From Thauera sedimentorum (GTDB lineage Bacteria; Pseudomonadota; Gammaproteobacteria; Burkholderiales; Rhodocyclaceae): a stretch of DNA of 64,000 nt. Positions 1 to 8,826 of this stretch are shown piece by piece. Under the pieces are notes generated by a model. The model ran no database searches, was not told the origin of the DNA, and saw only the letters and a list, made by a program, of their open reading frames with translations. Position 1 is the first letter of the stretch. Each line of letters starts with the position of its first letter. The translations under genes and the position numbers were made by a program. Location: positions 62,001 to 126,000 of the forward strand of contig NZ_JACTAH010000001.1 of assembly GCF_014489115.1 (NCBI RefSeq), in the 5' to 3' direction.

Positions 1-1
1 A

Positions 2-2926
2 CGGGGCTATGGCGAGGAGAACGATCTTTGCCGACGGGCGGCAAAGGCGGGGTGGCGTAACCTGCTTTGCGCAGACGTCTTTGTGTACCACCGCGGTGGC
101 GTGAGTTTTGCGCACGAACGCGGTACGTTGATGAAGCAGGGGGATGAACGCCTGAATGCCTTGCATCCTGAGTATGCGGAGGTAGTGCGACGTTTCATCG
201 TGGACGACCCTTTGCGGCCCTTGCGCGACGCGATTGACGCGGCACGCGCTGCACTTGGCGCAGACGAGGCGGCCGAGGTGAGCCGTGAGCGCGAACGCCG
301 TCCGCCGCTACCCGCTCGGGAGGTGCTGTGGCAGGACACGGCCCCCCATGTGGGTATGGACGTGGTGAATGTGCCAGCCGTGAATTCGGTAGCCGCCCGC
401 CCGTTGCCAGATGAGGTCTGGCTTCATGTGGCACACAGCTGGGGCGGTGGGGTGATGCGCTGGGTCCACGACTTGGCGGGGGCGGACGCTGGCGAAGCGC
501 GCCACTTGCTGTTGAGGTCGCGTAGCTGGCGCAACCATGCGGGGGTAAGGCTCGAGTTGGTAGATCCGATGCTCGCGGATGAGGTGTTGATCGCGTGGAC
601 GCTGGATGGACCAATCGGCTATTGCGATACCGAGCATGCTCAGTACCGCGAGATACTGGCGGATTTGATCGCTGCCTTTGATGTCCGTGCGGTTGTGGTG
701 TCTTCACTGATCGGTCATTCGCTCGACGCGCTTGATACCGGATTGCCGACGTTTGTGGTGCTGCATGATCTGTTTCCGTTCTGTCCGGCGCTGTTTGGCT
801 GGTTCGAGCAGACCTGTGTCGAGTGCGGACCGAGTTCCCTTGCGCGGTGCTTTGCGAGCAATCCGCTCAATGTTTTCTGGCAGCACGCTGACGTGAAACG
901 TTGGCAGGCCCTTCGCACGGCCTACGGTGCCCGGCTGGCGGATGAGTCTGTGATGATCGTAGCGCCAAGCAGGTCGGTACATGAGCGCTATGTGGAGTTG
1001 TTTCCCTTGTTGCGCGGGCGCTCATGGCGGTTAATCGCACATGGCCTGGCGTCGGTGCCCGTGCCGCTTCTACCGCGCCCAGCTGAGCGTTTGAAGCTAT
1101 TGGTGCCCGGGCGACTAGCGCCGCATAAGGGTCTGGACTTGTTGCGTGAGGTGCTGCCTGGCGTCTCCGCTTTCGCCGATGTGATGTTGCTAGGCTGCGG
1201 TGAGTTCGGCAGGGCCTTCGCGGGACAGCCGAACGTGCAGGTGGTCGAGAGCTACTCACAGGCGCAGATGGCAGCGCATGTAGCCGCTTTCGGCCCGGAC
1301 TGTGCCTTGTTGCTGTCATCCTTGCCGGAGACGTTCAGCTACACGCTGAGCGAGATGCACGCGCTGGGGGTGCCTGTGCTGGCAAGTGATCTTGGCGCAT
1401 TCTCCGAGCGTATTGTTGACGGGCAGACCGGCTATCTCGTGGTGCCCGAGGCTGCTGTCGTGATTGCGCGGTTATACGACATGGCTCGCGACCGCCGGGC
1501 GCTTGCCGAGATGGCGGGAAGGCTGCGTCAGCAGCCGGTGCATACCGCGGGGCAGATGGTGGCCGAGTACAGGGCGCTGCTACCTCAGCGCAAGGGAGAA
1601 GCGGCGATCGCGCCGCGCAAGGTGCTGACGCTGCTGAGCATGGCCTTGGCGGATGCTCGTTGCCGGCAGCGTTCAACAATGGCGCAACTGCTTGAGGCCC
1701 GGCGCGAGGTGTCCAGTCATCAGTTCGTTCTGGAGTCACTTGCGCGTGAGCGCGCGCGGAATGCCTACGTCGAGAACGATCTGGCCGGAAGATTAGAACT
1801 GGTGGAGGCCGAACGGGATGCGCTACTGGCGTCGACCTCATGGAAACTAACGGCTCCATTGCGTCTGCTGAAGGGCGAACTCAGCCGGCGGACATTGCCC
1901 GCCACGACGCTTGATTCGACACGAGCGAAGCAGGAGCCTCACCTGATCCTCGCAACCATGCGTGGCGACCTGATGGCGGAGCGACGCCGCAAGCGGCTGT
2001 TGGCCGCGTGCGGGATGAAGCAGGATGACCAGCTTGGATCGGTTGCGTCAGCGTCTGATATGGGGGGCATTCCCTTTCGGGGTATGGCGCTGTATTTGGA
2101 TGTTTTGCGTTCGGGCAACGGTGGCGATACGAGCGTTGTCCTTTGTTTGGAGAGCGCTGAAGGCCTGAGCCGGGATAGGAGTATTGCTGGCGTATGTCGT
2201 GTTGTGGTGCCCACCGCGGCCCTGGCGACCGAGTTGATGAATTTGCTGGAGCCCGATGCTGCGACGGTTGTGCAGGCGGACTATCCATTGGTGGGGGATT
2301 GGGATGGTGATTGGGCGCCGTATGTTGCCGACGTGCCTGCCGCGCAAGGGCTGAGGAAGGGATTGCGAGAAGTGCGGCGGGACATGCTTGGCTTGCCGGA
2401 TGGTAGCCGGATTGTGATTGGATGCGGGGCCGGGGGTGCCGGTAGCGGTTTGTTGCAGTTTGCACACGCCGCCATGGCCGTAGGGAACAGGCATAATGGC
2501 GTGTTTTTCGTGTGGCTGGGACAGGTCGATGAAGCTTGGGCTGACGCGCAGGGCGATTCGCTCGCGCTGCCGCAGGCGCTGCGCAGGTTATTCATTTTGG
2601 ATGATCCGGCGTTCGAGCCTTGGCTACTTGCAGCCGATCTTTACCTTGGTTGTCGGCAGGCTCCTGGCCATGATGCTGGAGCGCTCGAGGCTCACGCCTG
2701 CGGGCTGCCAGTGGTTTCACTTGAAACCGAAATTCCTGTGACGGAGCCCGACTTGGTCAGGGAACTGTGGCAGCGGCTGACCGCCTCGTTCGAAAGCGGG
2801 TCGGCCGACATGACGACACGACTTCGTCGGGCGGCGAGATTGCGCGAAGAGCGAGGTTCAATGGGCGCTTGGGCGGCTTTCGCCGCTACTTGCGGTGTGC
2901 GCTGCACGGACGTGCAGCCTGGTTGA
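2..2926 (+). CDS. Multidomain glycosyltransferase (GT2 end + GT4 + C-terminal GT-B-like), 5' partial
   Basis: The reading frame is open from the window edge, so the N-terminus is missing; 974 residues are visible. The first residues carry GYGEEND, typical of the end of a GT2 domain (rhamnosyltransferase-like). A GT4-like domain follows at about residues 120-490, with PGRLAPHKG near 362 and an E-x7-E pair at 443 and 451 (in PETFSYTLSE). A charged helical stretch at about 560-620 ends in the STSWKLTAPLR motif often seen in surface-polysaccharide glycosyltransferases. A second GT-B-like half (about 750-930) lacks a clear E-x7-E and may be degenerate. It probably transfers several sugars during O-antigen or capsule assembly at the inner face of the cytoplasmic membrane. 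The next gene starts 10 nt downstream. The GTG at 83 is internal, not the start. The family call is firm; the sugar substrates cannot be read from sequence. Confidence 0.85.
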   Translation, partial: RGYGEENDLCRRAAKAGWRNLLCADVFVYHRGGVSFAHERGTLMKQGDERLNALHPEYAEVVRRFIVDDPLRPLRDAIDAARAALGADEAAEVSRERERRPPLPAREVLWQDTAPHVGMDVVNVPAVNSVAARPLPDEVWLHVAHSWGGGVMRWVHDLAGADAGEARHLLLRSRSWRNHAGVRLELVDPMLADEVLIAWTLDGPIGYCDTEHAQYREILADLIAAFDVRAVVVSSLIGHSLDALDTGLPTFVVLHDLFPFCPALFGWFEQTCVECGPSSLARCFASNPLNVFWQHADVKRWQALRTAYGARLADESVMIVAPSRSVHERYVELFPLLRGRSWRLIAHGLASVPVPLLPRPAERLKLLVPGRLAPHKGLDLLREVLPGVSAFADVMLLGCGEFGRAFAGQPNVQVVESYSQAQMAAHVAAFGPDCALLLSSLPETFSYTLSEMHALGVPVLASDLGAFSERIVDGQTGYLVVPEAAVVIARLYDMARDRRALAEMAGRLRQQPVHTAGQMVAEYRALLPQRKGEAAIAPRKVLTLLSMALADARCRQRSTMAQLLEARREVSSHQFVLESLARERARNAYVENDLAGRLELVEAERDALLASTSWKLTAPLRLLKGELSRRTLPATTLDSTRAKQEPHLILATMRGDLMAERRRKRLLAACGMKQDDQLGSVASASDMGGIPFRGMALYLDVLRSGNGGDTSVVLCLESAEGLSRDRSIAGVCRVVVPTAALATELMNLLEPDAATVVQADYPLVGDWDGDWAPYVADVPAAQGLRKGLREVRRDMLGLPDGSRIVIGCGAGGAGSGLLQFAHAAMAVGNRHNGVFFVWLGQVDEAWADAQGDSLALPQALRRLFILDDPAFEPWLLAADLYLGCRQAPGHDAGALEAHACGLPVVSLETEIPVTEPDLVRELWQRLTASFESGSADMTTRLRRAARLREERGSMGAWAAFAATCGVRCTDVQPG

Positions 2927-2936
2927 TTGGCGGGAT

Positions 2937-5786
2937 ATGTCAGGATTGTTGAGCAGTGCTGCTGTGCGGACGCGGATTCGCCGGCTCGGTCGCGCGGTTT
3001 ACTGGCGCTTGCCGGTACGGCGGCGAGATGCATTGGTGGAGTTGGCCTATCGCCATGCGGGTTTCCTGTTCCGCGGCATGGGGCACTACGAGATGTGGCG
3101 TCAGCGAGGTGTGCGCGGCATTCAGGCGGAGGCTGCTGCTGGCCTAGTGGACCTTACCGGTGTTGCGCCCCTGGCGGTCGCTCCGGGTAGGGTTGCGGTC
3201 CACGCGCATGTGTTCTATCCGGAACTGGCTGCGGAGTTTTCCGACAGTCTTCGCTGCATTCCATTCGAATTTCATCTGTTCGTCTCTGTTCCGGACAGCC
3301 GCGCCGAGACCACGTGCCGAAAGGTGTTCAAGCAATTGCCGCGGCTCGCTGGTCTGAGGGTGGAGGTAGTGCCGAACCGTGGGCGCGATATTGCGCCGAT
3401 GCTATGCACTTTCGGTCAGGCCTTGAGCGAGTTCGATTTCATTGCGCATATCCACTCGAAGAGGTCCTTATATAACCGGGGGGCGACCGATGGATGGCGT
3501 GACTATCTCCTGGGCTCGCTGTTCGGTAGCGAAGACCGTGTACGGCGTATCTTTTCGCTACTCACTGAAGGGGCTGGCATGGTGTTTCCACAGTGCTATG
3601 CCGGAGTGCCATACGTGGCGAGCACCTGGTTGGCCAATCGAGAGCAGGGAGCAGCGTGGTGCCACCGGCTAGGAGTCGGGCGGGTTCCGCGCGGATATTT
3701 TGACTTTCCGGTCGGTTCGATGTTCTGGGCGCGCTCCGACGTCTTGCGACCGTTGTTGAACAGCGGCGTGCAGCTGAACGAGTTCGACGAGGAGGCAGGT
3801 CAGACGGACGGCACTCTGGCGCATGTCATGGAGCGTCTGCTGGGCGTGGTGGCTCGCAGTTCGGGCAAACCGCTGGCGATTCTTCGTGATGAGTTGCGGC
3901 CGTCCTGGTCGGTCTGGCGTTTCGAACAGTCTGTGCAGCGCACCGCAGATGCGGCTCGAGCGGTGGTTTCAGCCGCGGATGTGCGACTGGTGGTGTTCGA
4001 CGTCTTCGATACGCTATTGCATAGGCCCTTGCTAGAGCCGGAGCAGATCAAGCACATTGTGGCCCGCCGAGTGGGAGGCGAACTTGGGAGCCAGTACCTG
4101 CGTTGGCGGGCCGTGGCCGAGAACTCCGCCCGCGCTCGGGTCGGGCGCGATGTTGATCTGTCCGCCATCTTTGAGGAAATGGCGGATCTCGCCGGGCTAT
4201 CCGCGAGCGACGTTGATGTCTTGACGCGTATCGAGCACGAGGTCGAGCTGGCAGCGGTTTCCGCGCGTGAGGACTACAGGCGCCTGTTGTCCGAAGCGTT
4301 GCGTGCGGGCAAAAGGGTGGTGTTGGCGAGCGACATGTACCTGCCGCGTCGGCATGTGGAGCTGATGCTGCAACGGTGTGGGGTGGCAGGTTGGCACGCC
4401 CTATATGTTTCGTCGGAAGTGGGCGTGCGCAAGGACAGCGGGGCGCTATACGATCACCTGCTTGCGATGGAAGCGGTCAGGGCGGACGAGGTGCTGGTGA
4501 TCGGGGACAACGAGCGTTCGGATTTTCAGATTCCGGCAGATCGCGGCATGCGTACACTGCATGTTTTGCGCGCGGTGGAGCTCGCTCGAGCGCTGCCGCG
4601 GATGGCGCCGTTGGTCGAAATGGTTGAGGATTCCGCGTTGCCAGATGCGGATCTCGCCCTCGGGCTGATTGTGCAGCGCTTTTTTTCGCCTGCGTTCTTC
4701 GATAGGTTTGATTCGACCTGCCTCGTCGGAGAGGCTGGGCCGCGCGCACTGGGTTACGCGATAGCGGGGCCTCTTGCCCTGTCATTCGTGCAGTGGCTTG
4801 CGGTTCGGGCGGAGGCTGACGGCGTACGGCGGCTCTACTTCCTTGCGCGGGAAGGGCAGTTCTTGCTGGAAGTGTTCCGCCGGTACTCGGCTGTCGCAGA
4901 CAAAACTCCGTCTGCCGCCTATCTGGTGGTGTCACGTCGTGCGGTGAATGTTCCAGCGATATCTGGCATGGATGACATGCTGGCGATTGCACGTACGTTC
5001 TACGGCCCCAGTACGTTGGATGAATACGTCCGGGAGCGTTTTGGGGTGGAACTGGATGAGTCGGAGCTTCAGTCGTTGCACGACAGAGGACTATGGCGCA
5101 AGGGGCGCAAGGTAGAGGTGCGGGACGAGGACGTTGACGAACTTTTACCGGTTCTTGAGGCATTGCTGCCGCGGGTCATGCGACAGGTTGCCGAAGAGCA
5201 CGGACCGCTGATGAGCTATCTCAAGGGGGCGGGGTTGGATGGCGAAGGACGTGTGGCCGTGGTCGATATAGGCTATTCGGGTACCATCCAGCGCCGGCTG
5301 AATGTCTTGCTCGGGCGCGATGTGCATGGCTACTACATGGCAACGGATGAGCGTGCTGCGGGCGTTGCAAGTGAGCATGGTGTTCTGGCAGAGGGGTGCT
5401 TCCATGATCAAGCGAAACCGGCCGCCGCCGGTCCGCCGCTCATCGCTCAGAGTTTCATCGCAGAGAAGCTGTTCAGCTCGGACGACCCGCAGGTGGTTAG
5501 ATATGAGTTCGATTCTTATGGCCATCCGCAGCCAGTTCATCGTGCGCTTGCGCCGGCTGAGCTGGCGACGCGTGCTGTGAGGGCAGAGATCCGCGCTGGG
5601 GCGCTGGAGTTCGTCGATGATGCGCTGAGAGCTAGAACCGAGTTGCTACCGGATTTCACCGTGCCGCCTCAACTCGCGTCGCGCCTGTTCGAGTCTTTCG
5701 TGGAGCAGACCGCAGACGCCGAGCGGGCCGTGATCAACGAGTTGATTCTCGACGACCACTACTGCGGTCGTGGGCTGGTTGCTTAG
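2937..5786 (+). CDS. Rhamnan synthesis protein F domain fused to HAD-superfamily hydrolase
   Basis: This 949-residue protein has an RgpF-type domain at about residues 85-330 (HVFYPE, NRGRDIAP, HIHSKRS), as in enzymes that build polyrhamnose or related O-polysaccharides. A HAD hydrolase domain follows: motif I DVFDT at 355-359, a DMY motif near 466 and GDNERSD at 523-529, giving the acidic residues for phosphoryl transfer. The last 350 residues contain YFLAREGQF and DIGYSGT segments, known from predicted HAD hydrolases of COG5610 in polysaccharide loci. I chose the ATG at 2937, preceded by a GGCGGG stretch, over the in-frame start at 2895 that would overlap the upstream gene by 32 nt. Inferred role: glycan chain synthesis or modification together with the flanking glycosyltransferase. 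The reaction is unknown. Confidence 0.85.
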   Translation: MSGLLSSAAVRTRIRRLGRAVYWRLPVRRRDALVELAYRHAGFLFRGMGHYEMWRQRGVRGIQAEAAAGLVDLTGVAPLAVAPGRVAVHAHVFYPELAAEFSDSLRCIPFEFHLFVSVPDSRAETTCRKVFKQLPRLAGLRVEVVPNRGRDIAPMLCTFGQALSEFDFIAHIHSKRSLYNRGATDGWRDYLLGSLFGSEDRVRRIFSLLTEGAGMVFPQCYAGVPYVASTWLANREQGAAWCHRLGVGRVPRGYFDFPVGSMFWARSDVLRPLLNSGVQLNEFDEEAGQTDGTLAHVMERLLGVVARSSGKPLAILRDELRPSWSVWRFEQSVQRTADAARAVVSAADVRLVVFDVFDTLLHRPLLEPEQIKHIVARRVGGELGSQYLRWRAVAENSARARVGRDVDLSAIFEEMADLAGLSASDVDVLTRIEHEVELAAVSAREDYRRLLSEALRAGKRVVLASDMYLPRRHVELMLQRCGVAGWHALYVSSEVGVRKDSGALYDHLLAMEAVRADEVLVIGDNERSDFQIPADRGMRTLHVLRAVELARALPRMAPLVEMVEDSALPDADLALGLIVQRFFSPAFFDRFDSTCLVGEAGPRALGYAIAGPLALSFVQWLAVRAEADGVRRLYFLAREGQFLLEVFRRYSAVADKTPSAAYLVVSRRAVNVPAISGMDDMLAIARTFYGPSTLDEYVRERFGVELDESELQSLHDRGLWRKGRKVEVRDEDVDELLPVLEALLPRVMRQVAEEHGPLMSYLKGAGLDGEGRVAVVDIGYSGTIQRRLNVLLGRDVHGYYMATDERAAGVASEHGVLAEGCFHDQAKPAAAGPPLIAQSFIAEKLFSSDDPQVVRYEFDSYGHPQPVHRALAPAELATRAVRAEIRAGALEFVDDALRARTELLPDFTVPPQLASRLFESFVEQTADAERAVINELILDDHYCGRGLVA

Positions 5787-5808
5787 GGATAACGAGTGAG
5801 GTGCATGA

Positions 5809-6711
5809 GTGAATGGTAGAGCCTTTCCATCCATTTGGTTGGGTGAGTTTCGGGCGAAAGCGGAATACGATGCTCGTGCTCCCGAGCTCGCCGATGCGTT
5901 CGCGGTTTTCGACCGGATCGACGACAGGATTCTGTATTCCCGTCATCCTATGACGTTCCCAGCGTATTGCTCGGCGTGCGGGAAAGTGACGAGCATGCGC
6001 ATCGACTGGAGTTTCGGCGGTACCGGAGGAGGGAGTTCGATACATCCAGCATGGACGGAGACGTGTACCTGCGGGGAGTGCGGCCTTAATAGCCGGATGC
6101 GTGCGGTGGTCGATTTTCTCAAGGAGCGCGTTGATCTCCGTGGGACGAAAAGGGCGTATGTCGCGGAGCAGACGACGCCTTCGTACCGGATGTTGGGAAC
6201 CATGTTTCCCAATCTGGTTGGTAGCGAGTATCTGGGACCAGAGCACAATAGCGGCGACGTCTTGATGCACTGGCGTCGCCTGCACCGAGTGAGGCATGAG
6301 GATCTGACTGCGTTGTCGTTCAGCGATTGCGAGTTTGATCTGGCGATTACGCAGGATGTGTTCGAACATGTGCCGGACTACCGCAAGGCGTTTGTTGAGC
6401 TCCATCGGGTGCTGACGCCGGGTGGAAGGTTGGTTTTTAGCATTCCCTTTTTTTACGACCTCGAGCAGACGCGCATTCGTGCTTCGCTGGGCAGCGAGGG
6501 CGTGATTCACCACCTGCCGCCTGAGATACACGGTAACCCGGTCTCGAAGGAAGGCTCCCTGTGTTATCAGAACTTCGGTTGGGACATCCTGAACGATCTT
6601 CGTCAGGCCGGATTCGCTGATGCCTTCGCTGCGATGTATTGGGGCCCATGGCAGGGCCATCTGGGTTTCCCCTTCTTCGTCTTCTCTGCGCAACGAGGAA
6701 AACCCGATTGA
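5809..6711 (+). CDS. Class I SAM-dependent methyltransferase, surface glycan locus
   Basis: The protein has 300 residues. An N-terminal cysteine set (CSACG near residue 50, then CTCGECG near 86) looks like a zinc-binding module. A Methyltransf_11-type core follows, with the acidic DVFEHVPDY segment near 183 and LTPGGRLVFSIPF near 205. The glycine-rich SAM loop is poorly conserved. The start is the GTG at 5809, directly after an in-frame TGA at 5806; a TTG at 5839 is the alternative. It lies 22 nt after the RgpF/HAD gene and probably shares its transcript. It probably methylates a sugar or a chain terminus of the glycan; the substrate is inferred from context only. Base composition is visibly less GC-rich than in the housekeeping genes downstream. 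Confidence 0.75.
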   Translation: MNGRAFPSIWLGEFRAKAEYDARAPELADAFAVFDRIDDRILYSRHPMTFPAYCSACGKVTSMRIDWSFGGTGGGSSIHPAWTETCTCGECGLNSRMRAVVDFLKERVDLRGTKRAYVAEQTTPSYRMLGTMFPNLVGSEYLGPEHNSGDVLMHWRRLHRVRHEDLTALSFSDCEFDLAITQDVFEHVPDYRKAFVELHRVLTPGGRLVFSIPFFYDLEQTRIRASLGSEGVIHHLPPEIHGNPVSKEGSLCYQNFGWDILNDLRQAGFADAFAAMYWGPWQGHLGFPFFVFSAQRGKPD

Positions 6712-6762
6712 ATGTAGGGACGATCACGCTGATATGTACCCAGAGCGACCCCAGGAGGCGAC

Positions 6763-8016
6763 ATGCCTGACATTGCACCGGAGTTGCTTGAACAGGCGCG
6801 CAAGATGTGCGCGGACCCCTATATGCGCGACCTTGTGGCGCAACATGCCGGCTTGAACGGAAGGGCGCGGGAAGCGCTTGACTGCAGCATTCACCCAGAG
6901 GACCAGATGCTGCTGCATTCATTGCGACATCACCAGGATGCGAATGCGGCTTTCAGCCAGTACTTCAACGTGGGGTTGCAGCAGTATCGCGCTTTCAGGC
7001 AGGTGTGGACTCTCCTCGGGATGGATCAGCGTTCCGAAGCGGCAGTGCTGGATTTCGCCTGTGGTTACGGCCGCCTGCTGCGTTTCTTGGCCCCCACTCT
7101 GGCCGACGGAACGATCTGGGCGTCCGAGATTCAACCGGAGGCACTTGCTTTCGTAAAGGAGCGCTTTCGGGTGGAGGCCGTGCCGTCGGCCTATCAGCCA
7201 GAGGCCTTTCGGCCCGCACGCCGTTTCGATTTGATATGGGTTGCCTCGTTGTTCTCCCATTTGCCGGATCGCCTGTTTCACGCTTGGTTGGCGAGACTCA
7301 AGGATGTCGTGGCCGAGGGCGGGGCGATCTGCTTCAGTGCGCATGACGCCTGTCTCTTGCCGGCTGGCGAGGAGATGCCTGTCGAGGGCATCAGCTTCCG
7401 TCCGTTCAGCGAAAACGCAGATCTGGATGGGAGTTCGTATGGCACGACCTATGTTACCGAAGACTACGTGCGTAATGCGGTACGGGTCGCGTGCGGTGAT
7501 GGTTTCTCTTACCACCGCATTCCGCGCGGGCTTGCCCATGAGCAGGATCTGCATGTGATCGCCCGCCATGGCGAGCTGGACCTCACCGTATTGGGTGCTT
7601 TCCGCTACGGACCGTGGGGTTGGGTGGACGAACGCCGTTTCGGGCCGGGTGGAGAGTTGTTCCTACGTGGCTGGGCCGCTTCGCTCGATGATGGGCCGGT
7701 GCAGGAGATCGACATCAGGGTGGATGGCGTTCTGCACGGTTGTGCCACCGGACTGCCGCGTGAGGATGTCCAGCGGGCGTTTGATGATCCTCGCCTTGCT
7801 GGCTCCGGCTGGGTGTTCTCGCTGCCGCTGGACCCACAGGCCGAGTCCGTGTTAGTGGAAGTCACGGCCCGTGATGCGCGAGGCGAAGCGGCCCTACTGT
7901 ATGCCGGGATCGTGCGCGCTGCGCTGAGGGCGCCAGGCACCGAGCCCGGCCAGCCGGACGCTGCGACATCAGGGCGGGCTTGGCTTGCACGCTTGCGTGG
8001 TTTCTTCGTCCGCTAG
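6763..8016 (+). CDS. Class I SAM-dependent methyltransferase with C-terminal extension
   Basis: The protein has 417 residues. The SAM-binding motif I is VLDFACGYGRLLRF at about 91-104, followed by an acidic position (SEIQPEA) and the VASLFSHLP segment, a methyltransferase fold. Residues about 270-390 form an extra beta-rich domain with no recognised catalytic motif (GWVDERRFGPGG, IDIRVDG), perhaps carbohydrate-related. The ATG is preceded by a strong AGGAGG at 6753-6758. It is the last gene of the glycan locus. Its 3' end overlaps the convergent acyltransferase gene by 48 nt, so the two transcripts must be partly complementary. The substrate is unknown. Confidence 0.75.
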   Translation: MPDIAPELLEQARKMCADPYMRDLVAQHAGLNGRAREALDCSIHPEDQMLLHSLRHHQDANAAFSQYFNVGLQQYRAFRQVWTLLGMDQRSEAAVLDFACGYGRLLRFLAPTLADGTIWASEIQPEALAFVKERFRVEAVPSAYQPEAFRPARRFDLIWVASLFSHLPDRLFHAWLARLKDVVAEGGAICFSAHDACLLPAGEEMPVEGISFRPFSENADLDGSSYGTTYVTEDYVRNAVRVACGDGFSYHRIPRGLAHEQDLHVIARHGELDLTVLGAFRYGPWGWVDERRFGPGGELFLRGWAASLDDGPVQEIDIRVDGVLHGCATGLPREDVQRAFDDPRLAGSGWVFSLPLDPQAESVLVEVTARDARGEAALLYAGIVRAALRAPGTEPGQPDAATSGRAWLARLRGFFVR

Positions 8017-8826
8017 AGTGGACGCGAGAGAAAATTCGCCCGAGTGAGGACGTAATTTCTCCGAACGGATGGCGCGCGCGATGTGGTCGTGTGTTTCCCT
8101 GGCCACTGTGCGGCGATCTGTCATCACCGTGGTGTCGATTGCGGCGGCAGCCTGCACTCTGGCGATGATGGTACGTTCGCCGATGGTGGCCGAGAAGCAT
8201 GCCCCTAAAGAAATATCCCCGACATAGGCGGGTGCGGATGTGGGCGTGCCGTCGAACAAGTGATACGACAGCGCCAGCGGCTGTACCGCATGTCCCGCCG
8301 CGATCGCCGGCTGCAGCAGCGCGGCGTGGAAGTGCAGCACGTGGCTGCCGTCGGTGGTCGTGCCTTCCGGGAAGACCGCGACATTGCGCCCGGCGTCTAG
8401 CAGGGCGGCGATTTCCGCATTGACGATCTTGGCGTGGCCGCGGCTGCCGCGGCGCAGGAACACGGTGTCGCTGCGCGCGGCCAGCCAGCCGGCGACCGGC
8501 CAGTCGCGCACTTCGGCCTTGGAGACAAAGGCCGAGGGCGCCAGTGCGTTGATCACGAAGATGTCCACCCAGGAGATGTGGTTGGCCACCAGCAGGCAGC
8601 CGGGCGCCACCGGCGGGCCCTCGACCTGCAGGCGGATGCCGAGGATGCCGAGCAGGCGCTGCGACCAGCGTTGGCGCAGCGTGAGCTGCGTGTCCTTGCG
8701 GCAGAACGGGAAGACGAGGGCAATGGTCAGCACGCCCTGCACCAGATGCAGGGCGGTGCGCAGCGTGCGCCAGGCGCGCAGCGGGCGTGAACTCGTGGCG
8801 TTGGCGGAGGTGGCGGTGGTGTTCAG
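7969..8826 (-). CDS. PlsC-family acyltransferase (OlsA-like / 1-acylglycerol-3-phosphate acyltransferase)
   Basis: This membrane-bound acyltransferase has 285 residues. It shows the NHxxxxD box (NHISWVD at 82-88) and FPEGTT at 152-157, the two signature blocks of the PlsC family. A hydrophobic stretch at about 26-41 probably anchors it. There is no ATG or GTG at the expected N-terminus; the best start is a CTG at 8826-8824 that overlaps the TGA of the upstream gene in a CTGA arrangement. A GTG about 29 codons in is the alternative, but it would remove the conserved-looking N-terminal part. Pairing with an OlsB-like gene suggests O-acylation of lyso-ornithine lipid; plain phosphatidic acid synthesis is the alternative. 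Its last 16 codons run into the convergent methyltransferase gene. Confidence 0.8.
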   Translation of the reverse strand: MNTTATSANATSSRPLRAWRTLRTALHLVQGVLTIALVFPFCRKDTQLTLRQRWSQRLLGILGIRLQVEGPPVAPGCLLVANHISWVDIFVINALAPSAFVSKAEVRDWPVAGWLAARSDTVFLRRGSRGHAKIVNAEIAALLDAGRNVAVFPEGTTTDGSHVLHFHAALLQPAIAAGHAVQPLALSYHLFDGTPTSAPAYVGDISLGACFSATIGERTIIARVQAAAAIDTTVMTDRRTVARETHDHIARAIRSEKLRPHSGEFSLASTLADEETTQACKPSPP

